From NCBI GenBank assembly GCA_902764415.1, contig CACWVU010000012.1, positions 1 through 57,526 on the forward strand: 57,526 nt of DNA, written 5' to 3'. The number at the start of each line of letters is the position of its first letter. The stretch's first letter is position 1. The DNA comes from an uncultured bacterium (GTDB taxonomy: Bacteria > Verrucomicrobiota > Kiritimatiellia > RFP12 > UBA1067). Below, piece by piece: positions 50,590-57,526 of the stretch. Position numbers and translations under genes: made by a program. Under the pieces are notes generated by a model that was not told the DNA's origin, ran no database searches, and saw only the letters and a list, made by a program, of their open reading frames with translations.

Positions 50590-50754
50590 ATGAAATCTAT
50601 AAGTGTAGATATTTTGCGGGGGGGGGGGGCAAACATAACAGTTTCCCCGTCCGCTCGAAAACTACACTTAAATTCGTCATCCAACGTCCAATGTCCAAAG
50701 TCCAGGCTCGACAGCAGGACTTTGGACATTGGACGTTGGACGTTCTTGGCTTAG
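50590..50754 (+). CDS. Leaderless small ORF containing a 12-G tract
   Basis: The ATG, 8 bases after a near-consensus promoter, opens a 54-codon frame (MKSISVDILRGGGANITV...) ending at TAG 50752-50754. Codons 10-14 are the G12 run. The second half reads through a perfect hairpin built of heptamers, so the peptide itself is probably not the product of interest. Changing the G run by one switches the stop. With 11 G translation ends at TGA 50763-50765, near the ribosome site of the giant gene; with 10 or 13 it ends at TAA 50636-50638, before the hairpin. I regard it as a candidate regulatory leader ORF; no family is recognised. Confidence 0.5.
   Translation: MKSISVDILRGGGANITVSPSARKLHLNSSSNVQCPKSRLDSRTLDIGRWTFLA
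50618..50629 (+). repeat. Poly-G tract (12 G), candidate phase-variable site
   Basis: This is an uninterrupted run of 12 G in a locally AT-rich leader, within the small ORF and about 155 bases before the start of the giant surface gene. Poly-G runs of this length are classical slippage sites in phase-variable surface genes of other bacteria. Confidence 0.8.
50680..50740 (+). repeat. Perfect 24-bp inverted repeat made of heptamers
   Basis: The left arm 50680-50703 (units CCAACGT, CCAATGT, CCAAAGT) is exactly complementary to the right arm 50717-50740, with a 13-base loop. It lies between the poly-G run and the giant gene. In RNA it would be a very stable stem ending about 30 bases before the ribosome site. 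No T-run follows, so it is not a standard terminator. Confidence 0.9.
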
Positions 50755-50800
50755 AGAAGCAATGAAATGAAAAGGAGTAATGACATGAAGAAACTCGCGT
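50748..50800 (+). repeat. Duplicated leader and start region, copy 2
   Basis: Nearly identical to 16-68. It contains both alternative leader stops (TAG 50752-50754, TGA 50763-50765), the Shine-Dalgarno AAAAGGAG (50770-50777) and the start codon at 50785. Confidence 0.8.
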
Positions 50801-53800
50801 ATGGCATTGTTTGGGCTTTCGCGGCAATGTCCGCGGCAGTTGCGTTTGCGGCGGGAGAGCGGATCCCGGCGGGATATACCGAGATCGAGTACATCCAGGG
50901 CAATGGCTCGAACGCCCGCATCGTCACCGACTACACGCCGCAGCCGAACATCGACAAGATCGAGGCGGTGGTCGAATGGCCGGCGGACATGCTCAATGCG
51001 AGCCAGGCGGTCTGGTGTTCGCGCGGCAATGGCACGCAGGTTGATTCCTGGACACTGTTCTATATCAATGACAACAAGAAGTTTCGCTATGACTACATGC
51101 CCACCGGGCACGCCGTTTCCCTGGTCCCGACGGACTTCACGGTTTCCACGGCGACGAAATACACGATCACGGCCGAGGACAATACGGTAACCTACTCCGC
51201 CAACGGGTCGGTGCTGCAGACGCAATCGACCCCGGCGTATTCCTACACGGCCGGCAGCGTGCTGGCGCTTTTCACCTCGCACAACAACGGAATCAACGCC
51301 AACGTTGCCAACTACGGCAAGCACCGGCTCTACTCCTTCAAGGTCTGGCGGTCGGGCGATCTCATCCACTACTTCGTGCCGTGCAAGGACGCGAACGGCG
51401 CGGCGACGCTCGTTGACATCTGCGACGACCCGGCGACGCTGACGAAGAGCGGCACCTTCACCGCCGGACAAGAGGGGCACTACTACGACGATACGCTTTT
51501 TGTGGTGGACGATGTACTTGCAGTCGCCGGAAATCCCAGCCAGTACGGATCTCCCTCTCCCGCCTACGGCAAACGGTCCGGTCTTTCCGCCGGCGATACG
51601 GTCGCCGTCTCCTGCGGTGCGACGCCCACGATCAACGACGGCAAGGCCTACATCTGCACGGGCTGGAAGCTTTACGACATAAACGGCGATGTCGTTTCCG
51701 ACGGCACGGAGACCGCGTTCACCTACGAGCACCCGACGCCGGCCGCGTACCGCCGCCTTGAATGGCAGTGGACCGCGCTTTGGACGCTTCTGCCGATTCC
51801 GGACCAGGTCAACGAAACCTTCGATCCGTGCCGTCCCGAACTTACCGTGTCCAACACGCTCGAAGGAACGACCTGGACGATCGGCGGATATCTTTCGAGC
51901 CCGTACTTCGATGTCGAATACGCGAACAACTACGGCGCAAACACTGCGACGGCGACCGTCACCGGGAAGGGCGATTACGCCGACTGCGTCCTTGTGCAGA
52001 CGTTCAAAATCACCGCCACGAAGCTTGAAGACGACAACATCTCCACGACGGACGTCACCGCGCGGCGCCGTGAAGCCGCCGGGAAGTACGTGTACATCTT
52101 CACCAATGCGGCGGCCGCGCAGGTGTCGACGGTGAAGCGCGAGATTCTGCTGACCGACTACCTTGTCGCCGGTGGTGGCGGCGGCGGCGGCAGCACCATG
52201 GGCGGCGGCGGCGGTGCGGGCGGCGTCACCAACGCGACCGGGATTGTCGGCAAGCTTCTCTTCGAAGGCGATACCTTCACGGTCTCCGTCGGCGCGGGCG
52301 GCGCAGGCGGTGTTGGTCAGGGCAGCAGAGGCGGCAATGGCAAGGCGACGTCGTTCACGCTCGGCGACATCGCCATCTCGGTTGCCGGCGGCGGCGGCGG
52401 TGCTTGCTGGAACACCACCACCGGTTTGGATGGCGCATCAGGCGGCGGCGGAACAAAGGGCGGCGCCGGAGGCGCCGGCATCGACGGCATCGGCTACGCC
52501 GGCGCGACCGCCGGCGCCAGCAGCAGGTCCGGCGGCGGCGGCGGCGCGGGCCATGCAGGCTACCAGTACACGGACGACCCCAAGCGCGCGGGCAACGGCG
52601 GCGAAGGAATCTTAAGCAGCATCACCGGCGAAGCGGTCTATTATGGCGGCGGCGGCGGCGGCGGCGGATCGTCAAGCGGCAATGACCTCTACGATTTCGG
52701 ATTCGGCGGACCTGGCGGCGGCGGCAACGGCGGGAGGAGCACCGATGGCAGTCCCGGCGCCGACGGTTTCGGTGGCGGCGGCGGTGGCGGCGGCTGGAAT
52801 GGTAGTCAAAAGAGCGGCGGCAAGGGCGGCTTTGGCACCGTGATCGTTGCCGTGCAGCGGCCTCCGTTTGAGGTCGTTTCCATCCCCGATCAAGTCAACG
52901 AAACCTTTGAACCGTGCCGTCCGGAATTCGTCGTGTCGAACAACCTGACCGGGGCGAAGTGGACTGTCGGCGGCGACATCGCAAGCCCGTACTTCGACGT
53001 CGAATACTCGGATAACTTTGGTTCTTGCACTGCGACTGTGACTGTAAGCGGCAAGGGCGAACTCTATGGGGCGTATTGCGTCGGGCACTTCAACGTCACC
53101 GCGGCGAAACTGGAGGACGAGAACATCTCCACAACCGACACGTCTGCGAGACGGTATGTTGTCGACGGCAAGAGCGTCTATGTCTTCACCGACACCGCGT
53201 CTGCGCATACGGCGACGGCGAAGCGCGGCATTTTCCTGACGGACTGTCTCCTGGCCGGCGGCGGCGGCGGCGGCGGCGGCAGAGCCGGCGGCGGCGGCGG
53301 CGGCGGCGGCGTCACCAACTTCACGGGCCTTACCGGCATCCAGGCCGCGAAGGGAGATGCCATTGCGCTCGCGGTCGGCGCGGGCGGCGCCGGCGGCACG
53401 ACCTCGAGTTCCAAGGGCGGCAACGGCGGCGAAACGTCGCTTCGGTTCGGCCTTTTTGCCGCCTCCGTCCTCGGCGGCGGCGGCGGCGGAAGCTGGGGCA
53501 GCACGGCCGGCGCAAAGGGCGCATCCGGCGGCGGCGGCGCCCAGAATGGCGCCGGCGGCGCGGGCATCGACAGGATGGGCTTTGCCGGCGCGAATGGCGG
53601 CGGCAGCAACAGTGCGGCTTCCGGCGGCGGCGGCGGTGCGGGCCATGCGGGCTATCAGGCTAATACATCGACAAAAGTCGCCGGCGCCGGCGGCGAAGGC
53701 GTGGCGAGCAGCATCACCGGCACCGAAGTCTATTACGGCGGCGGCGGTGGCGGCGGCGGCGGCGCGAAGGGATTGTGGTATGGCTATGTTTATGATCCCG

Positions 53801-56800
53801 GCAGCGGCGGCGCGGGCGGCGGCGGCAACGGCGGCAAGGATGTCGTCGGCGAAAACGGCGTCGACGGCCTCGGCGGCGGCGGTGGCGGCGGCGGCGCCAG
53901 TGGTTCCGGGGTTAACGTCACAGACAAGGCGGGCGGCAACGGCGGCTCGGGCGTCGTGATCCTCTCCATCGTGCCCGCTGATTTTGAAATCGACCCGATT
54001 CCCGACCAAAGGCTCGTCGCGGGCGGAAGCGAACCGCTCCCCGTCGTCCATTCGGCGGACGGCGAGACGCTTCTCGTGAAGGATGCCGACTATACTGTTT
54101 CCTACACGGACAACGCGCAGTCGGGCATCGCCACGATGACGATTACGGGAATTGGCAGTTTCGACGGCAAGTCGGCGACCGTCTCCTTCAAGGTCTACGG
54201 GCTTTACTATGCAGACCCGGAAGTGACGTCGGGCGGCGACGGATTGGGCTGGGCGACGGCGATGTCGGTTTCGAACGCGCTTGCGGCCGCGGCGGAGCAG
54301 AGCGGATTCAGCGAGGTGTGGATCAAGGCGGGCACACTGCCCGCGCCGGCGATTTCCATCGTGAACAACGCCAATCTCACGATCCGCGGCGGCTTCGCGG
54401 GAACGGAGACGTCGCTCGCCGAGCGCCAGCCGGGCGCGCTCACGGTCTTCGACGGCAAGGTGGGCAGCACAAGGACCTCGTCGATCCTCCTCTCCGTCGA
54501 GAACGCCGCCGGCGCCGATCTCGTCCTCGAGCGGCTCAAGTTCTGCAACGCCAAGTCGAACGGCTTCGTCAAGACCGGCGGCGGCTCGCTCACGGTTCTC
54601 GACTGCGCCGTCGAGGCGAACGGGCGCTATGTCGGAGCGGTGTACGGACGCGGCATGAACGCGCAGTCCGACGGTCTCGGCACGCTCGTCGTCTCGAACT
54701 GCGTCTTCGCCGGCAACCGCTGCGTCACGGGCGATACGCAGTACGGCGGCTTCGGCCTTTACGCCAAGTCCTTCAAGAGCGCGGTGGTGGACGATTCGCT
54801 CTTCGTGACCAACGGCTACGACCTGACCGTCCAGCCCGGCAAGAGCTACGCCGGATTCCTCAATGCGCGCGGCTCGGCGCTCTACGCCGAGAACACGCCG
54901 ATCACCGTGCGGGGCTGCCGTTTCGCCGGCAACAACTGCCCCGTGCGCAAAGCAGGCAACGACTGGTGCGGCGGCACGATCGCCCTCGAGGGCGCGTGCG
55001 GCGGCTCCATGATCGAGAACTGCGCGCTCATCGGCAATACAGAGTTCTTCAGCGCCGGCGACGACTATGGGGCGAACTGCGGCGGCGCGATTGCCATCCG
55101 CCTCTCCAGCATAATGGATAAGGCGACGGTTAGGAACTGCACCATCGCCTACAACATCACCCAGTCTTCCTATTCGGGCGGCGGCATCACCGTTACGCGG
55201 GGCGATGTCGATATCGAGAACACGATTCTCTGGCAGAACAGGCGCTACAAGTACACGATGATCGGCTACGGCTCGGATGTGCAGGTGCAGAGCACTGGCC
55301 GGGCGAGCATCCGCCATTCGTTTGTGACGGGGCTGGACGACACCGTGCTATTCGGCGCGAACCTCGCCGTCGACGAGGACACGGTCTTCGCCGTCGATCC
55401 GCGGCTCGTGACGTCGACCGCAACGTTCGAAAGCCTTTTGACGGTGACCGACGCCTACCAGTACTATACGTACACCAATCCCACCATCTACGAGGATCTC
55501 GCGACGATGGACGCGCACCTTCTGTCGGCGGCGGGATACTGCGTGAACGGCGGCGCGGTCGGGCCTGCGACGAACGTCACTTCGACGGCGATCGACATGG
55601 GCGACCCGGATGCGGACTGCTCACACGAGCCATCACCCAACGGCGGGCGGCTTAACCTCGGTGCCTACGGCAACACGGCCGAGGCGTCGAAGTCCGTCAC
55701 GGGCCAGCCGGAGGCGGAGGTCGAGGTGACGTTCCCCGACGGTCTCACGCGCCCGCTCGTCCGCATCACGATGGGACTTGAGTCCGGGTTGGGCTATTCC
55801 GCCACCGTGCGTCTCACCTGTTCAAGCGACGGGGTGGTGCTTGCCGTCAATGACTATCCTTTTATCTCAAACGGCGATGTCATCGAGTGGAAGTCGTTGG
55901 AGTATCTCCAGCCCGGGGCGATATTCACCGTCGCGGTTGAAATTGCGGCTTCCGGGGCAAGCGACGTCGCGTACAATTCGGAGAGACAGGTGACAGGTGA
56001 ACTCCCGCCGTACTACGGCAAGGGCGGCGGAGCGCATGTGGTCCACGTGCGCGAGGGGGCCGACTGCCGGATGGACGGCACGAGCTGGACGGACGCCTTC
56101 CCCGACATCAAGACGGCGCTCAAGTCCATCCAGGACGACTCGAAGACCGAGATGTGGCTCGCGGTCTCCAACGACCACCTGAACGAATCGACGGCCATCG
56201 CCTATCCGCTGACGATCCGCGGCGGATTCGCAGGCGTGGAGAATTCGCCGGACGAGAGGCCGGAAGGAAGCCGTTCGACGCTCGACGGACGCGAGGCGTT
56301 CGAAGGACTCTCCATAAACAACACCGCGGCGGTTTCGATCGAGCGGATCGTCATCAAGAGAGGCCTCAACTGCGGCCTCATCAAGACTGGCGCCGGCGAC
56401 CTGCACGTCTCGGACTGCCACTTCCTCACGAACGGCATGGGACGGGCGACAAATCAAACCGGCAAAGGCGCGCGCGTCGGCGGTACGAAGACGACGACGG
56501 TCGTCACCTTCTCGAACTGCGTCTTCCGCTGCAACCGCGCGAAGCCCGGCGCAGACGGCGGCTGCTCGTCGAAAGGCGCCGGCATCAACGCCTCGAACCT
56601 CAAGTGCCTCCGTCTTGAGGACTGCCTTTTCGTCCACAACGGCATCCATCTTCGCGGACCGGGCGGCGGAACCTCGTACGAGCCGTCCTCCGGCAATACA
56701 TACGGCAGCGCCGTCTATTCGACCGTTCCCGTCTCGGCCGTCGGCTGCCGGTTCGCGGCGAACTTCTGCCAAGTGCTCAACTGGAATACCGTGGCCGACG

Positions 56801-57526
56801 GCGGCAACGGCGGCATCGTGAGGCTGCACGCGGGCGCCGAAGGCTCGGCGTTCACCAACTGCGCATGGGTCGCGAACGGCGAAGAGATCACCTGGCCGGC
56901 CAACGGCTCCGCCGGCCAAAACAACGCCGGCGCGCTGACGGTGCTATTCGACAGCAAGGAGGGGACGGTCGATGTCGACAACTGCACCTTCGCCTACAAC
57001 CTCACCGACGGTTACGAAGTGACGGCCGGGCTTAACATCATCCTCGGCACGGCGAATGTGCGCAACTCGATCTTCTTCGGGAACATCATTGGCGGCGCGT
57101 CGAAATCCCGCGGCCGGGACATCTCGCTGCGCGGGGAGAGCGTCCTCAATGTCGCCTACACGATATTCGGAGAGGAGGGCACCAACTCCATCACCGGCAC
57201 AGACGAAGACAGCTATTACGGCCTTTACCTCGGTGAAGACGAAAAGGCGGCAAGCACCCGGCAGTGGTGTATAAATGGACTTGACAATAATGCCTCGCTT
57301 TCTCTGATGGGCGATTTATATTGCCAGAGTCTGAACGAAGAAAGTAAAGCACAGCTAAGCATTGTCGACTCCAAAATCACCGTGACCGACGCGGCATATT
57401 GCTGGCAGGAGGATTATGTGGACCTGTTTATCAGGAACAGCGAACTTGATCTGAGTTGCGCCAAGTGGTCCGACCAGACTATCATGGAGTCTTTCAACAG
57501 CGTCACGCTGCAAGACTGCCAGTTCG
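50785..57526 (+). CDS. Giant secreted surface protein, 3' end beyond window (at least 2247 codons)
   Basis: The frame is open from the ATG at 50785 to the end of the window; I checked it in codon register at many points. AAAAGGAG at 50770-50777 supports this start; ATG 50767 is an in-frame alternative. Order: signal peptide (MKKLAYGIVWAFAAMSAAVAFAA), a ConA/LamG-like domain (about 25-235; AGYTEIEYIQGNG, then KVWRSGDLIHYFVPCKD) closely related to the previous gene, and two modules of about 360 aa (about 336-698 and 699-1063). Each module starts IPDQVNETF, has LEDDNISTTD or LEDENISTTD, and ends in long Gly-rich stretches. A third IPDQ domain follows (about 1070-1135), then two long right-handed beta-helix regions with GGFAG/NCTIAYN-type motifs. 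It is an inferred adhesin or surface scaffold. The last 260 bases are less GC-rich. Confidence 0.82.
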   Translation, partial: MKKLAYGIVWAFAAMSAAVAFAAGERIPAGYTEIEYIQGNGSNARIVTDYTPQPNIDKIEAVVEWPADMLNASQAVWCSRGNGTQVDSWTLFYINDNKKFRYDYMPTGHAVSLVPTDFTVSTATKYTITAEDNTVTYSANGSVLQTQSTPAYSYTAGSVLALFTSHNNGINANVANYGKHRLYSFKVWRSGDLIHYFVPCKDANGAATLVDICDDPATLTKSGTFTAGQEGHYYDDTLFVVDDVLAVAGNPSQYGSPSPAYGKRSGLSAGDTVAVSCGATPTINDGKAYICTGWKLYDINGDVVSDGTETAFTYEHPTPAAYRRLEWQWTALWTLLPIPDQVNETFDPCRPELTVSNTLEGTTWTIGGYLSSPYFDVEYANNYGANTATATVTGKGDYADCVLVQTFKITATKLEDDNISTTDVTARRREAAGKYVYIFTNAAAAQVSTVKREILLTDYLVAGGGGGGGSTMGGGGGAGGVTNATGIVGKLLFEGDTFTVSVGAGGAGGVGQGSRGGNGKATSFTLGDIAISVAGGGGGACWNTTTGLDGASGGGGTKGGAGGAGIDGIGYAGATAGASSRSGGGGGAGHAGYQYTDDPKRAGNGGEGILSSITGEAVYYGGGGGGGGSSSGNDLYDFGFGGPGGGGNGGRSTDGSPGADGFGGGGGGGGWNGSQKSGGKGGFGTVIVAVQRPPFEVVSIPDQVNETFEPCRPEFVVSNNLTGAKWTVGGDIASPYFDVEYSDNFGSCTATVTVSGKGELYGAYCVGHFNVTAAKLEDENISTTDTSARRYVVDGKSVYVFTDTASAHTATAKRGIFLTDCLLAGGGGGGGGRAGGGGGGGGVTNFTGLTGIQAAKGDAIALAVGAGGAGGTTSSSKGGNGGETSLRFGLFAASVLGGGGGGSWGSTAGAKGASGGGGAQNGAGGAGIDRMGFAGANGGGSNSAASGGGGGAGHAGYQANTSTKVAGAGGEGVASSITGTEVYYGGGGGGGGGAKGLWYGYVYDPGSGGAGGGGNGGKDVVGENGVDGLGGGGGGGGASGSGVNVTDKAGGNGGSGVVILSIVPADFEIDPIPDQRLVAGGSEPLPVVHSADGETLLVKDADYTVSYTDNAQSGIATMTITGIGSFDGKSATVSFKVYGLYYADPEVTSGGDGLGWATAMSVSNALAAAAEQSGFSEVWIKAGTLPAPAISIVNNANLTIRGGFAGTETSLAERQPGALTVFDGKVGSTRTSSILLSVENAAGADLVLERLKFCNAKSNGFVKTGGGSLTVLDCAVEANGRYVGAVYGRGMNAQSDGLGTLVVSNCVFAGNRCVTGDTQYGGFGLYAKSFKSAVVDDSLFVTNGYDLTVQPGKSYAGFLNARGSALYAENTPITVRGCRFAGNNCPVRKAGNDWCGGTIALEGACGGSMIENCALIGNTEFFSAGDDYGANCGGAIAIRLSSIMDKATVRNCTIAYNITQSSYSGGGITVTRGDVDIENTILWQNRRYKYTMIGYGSDVQVQSTGRASIRHSFVTGLDDTVLFGANLAVDEDTVFAVDPRLVTSTATFESLLTVTDAYQYYTYTNPTIYEDLATMDAHLLSAAGYCVNGGAVGPATNVTSTAIDMGDPDADCSHEPSPNGGRLNLGAYGNTAEASKSVTGQPEAEVEVTFPDGLTRPLVRITMGLESGLGYSATVRLTCSSDGVVLAVNDYPFISNGDVIEWKSLEYLQPGAIFTVAVEIAASGASDVAYNSERQVTGELPPYYGKGGGAHVVHVREGADCRMDGTSWTDAFPDIKTALKSIQDDSKTEMWLAVSNDHLNESTAIAYPLTIRGGFAGVENSPDERPEGSRSTLDGREAFEGLSINNTAAVSIERIVIKRGLNCGLIKTGAGDLHVSDCHFLTNGMGRATNQTGKGARVGGTKTTTVVTFSNCVFRCNRAKPGADGGCSSKGAGINASNLKCLRLEDCLFVHNGIHLRGPGGGTSYEPSSGNTYGSAVYSTVPVSAVGCRFAANFCQVLNWNTVADGGNGGIVRLHAGAEGSAFTNCAWVANGEEITWPANGSAGQNNAGALTVLFDSKEGTVDVDNCTFAYNLTDGYEVTAGLNIILGTANVRNSIFFGNIIGGASKSRGRDISLRGESVLNVAYTIFGEEGTNSITGTDEDSYYGLYLGEDEKAASTRQWCINGLDNNASLSLMGDLYCQSLNEESKAQLSIVDSKITVTDAAYCWQEDYVDLFIRNSELDLSCAKWSDQTIMESFNSVTLQDCQF
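52150..53965 (+). repeat. Gly-rich GGC-repeat tracts within the last gene
   Basis: Two Gly-rich domains (about 52162-52840 and 53254-53950) consist largely of GGC codons, including runs of 7-9 Gly. The two are homologous (GAGHAGYQ, SSITG, VYYGGGGGGGG recur). The GGC runs are intrinsically prone to slippage and to assembly error. Confidence 0.75.

Noticed and set aside
50680..50740. Rho-independent terminator
   Set aside because: The stem is perfect but no T-run follows, and it lies between promoter and gene. A regulatory or repeat-derived structure fits better.
50281..50754. 157-codon plus-strand frame through the gap before the last surface gene
   Set aside because: It crosses the inverted repeat, direct repeats and promoter and has no domain. 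Only its last part, from 50590, has a plausible start.

Overview
This is high-GC DNA in which every gene I accept is on the + strand, mostly packed into long runs with 4-base start/stop overlaps (ATGA or GTGA). The mix suggests an uncultured member of the PVC superphylum, most likely Kiritimatiellota or a Verrucomicrobiota/Lentisphaerota relative. The evidence is: giant secreted beta-helix and Trp-Gly-Gly repeat proteins with near-identical Sec signal peptides, Tat-exported lipoprotein Gfo/Idh/MocA and TIM-barrel sugar enzymes, type IV pilus ATPases, a DUF2723-like membrane/TPR protein, and short heptamer repeat arrays between genes. The lineage is an inference; no rRNA or marker set is present.

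Layout. 53-5884: giant secreted repeat protein. 6036-18871: overlapping run queD, chromate-transporter/transglutaminase fusion, rluA-type pseudouridine synthase, metG, RND efflux adaptor and pump, TetR regulator. 18931-31186: FucP-type sugar transporter, galactokinase-like kinase, FecR-like secreted protein, PpiD-like chaperone, dut, def, NeuD-like acetyltransferase, tRNA-Gln(UUG), pilT, pilB, a secreted helical protein, glnS. 31274-33887: two Tat-exported sugar enzymes. 34029-36886: large unknown protein and a lone Opp/Dpp permease. 37024-37099: tRNA-Ala(CGC). 37170-44933: O-acetylhomoserine sulfhydrylase, then an envelope-flavoured run (DUF2723-TPR protein, Trp-rich repeat protein, UbiA-type phosphoribosyltransferase, folC). 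44976-57526: two giant surface proteins, each behind its own small upstream ORF; the last runs off the window. It has no stop before the end and at least 2247 codons.

The most unusual layer is regulatory. Several promoters share an extended -10 (TGN-TATAAT), and five of them lie only 8-12 bases before a start codon, so leaderless translation is likely. Short arrays of degenerate heptamers (AACCACG-like and other 7-mers) directly abut two of these promoters. The same family also sits inside the coding sequence of metG (twice) and glnS (once), apparently as in-frame inserts. In front of the last surface gene a leaderless small ORF contains a run of 12 G, then a perfect 24-bp hairpin made of heptamers. 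This looks like a phase-variable leader. The leader around the start of the first giant gene is nearly identical (about 3 differences in 53 bases), so the same switch may lie just upstream of this window.

Gene functions are assigned by reading motifs only; no database search was run.
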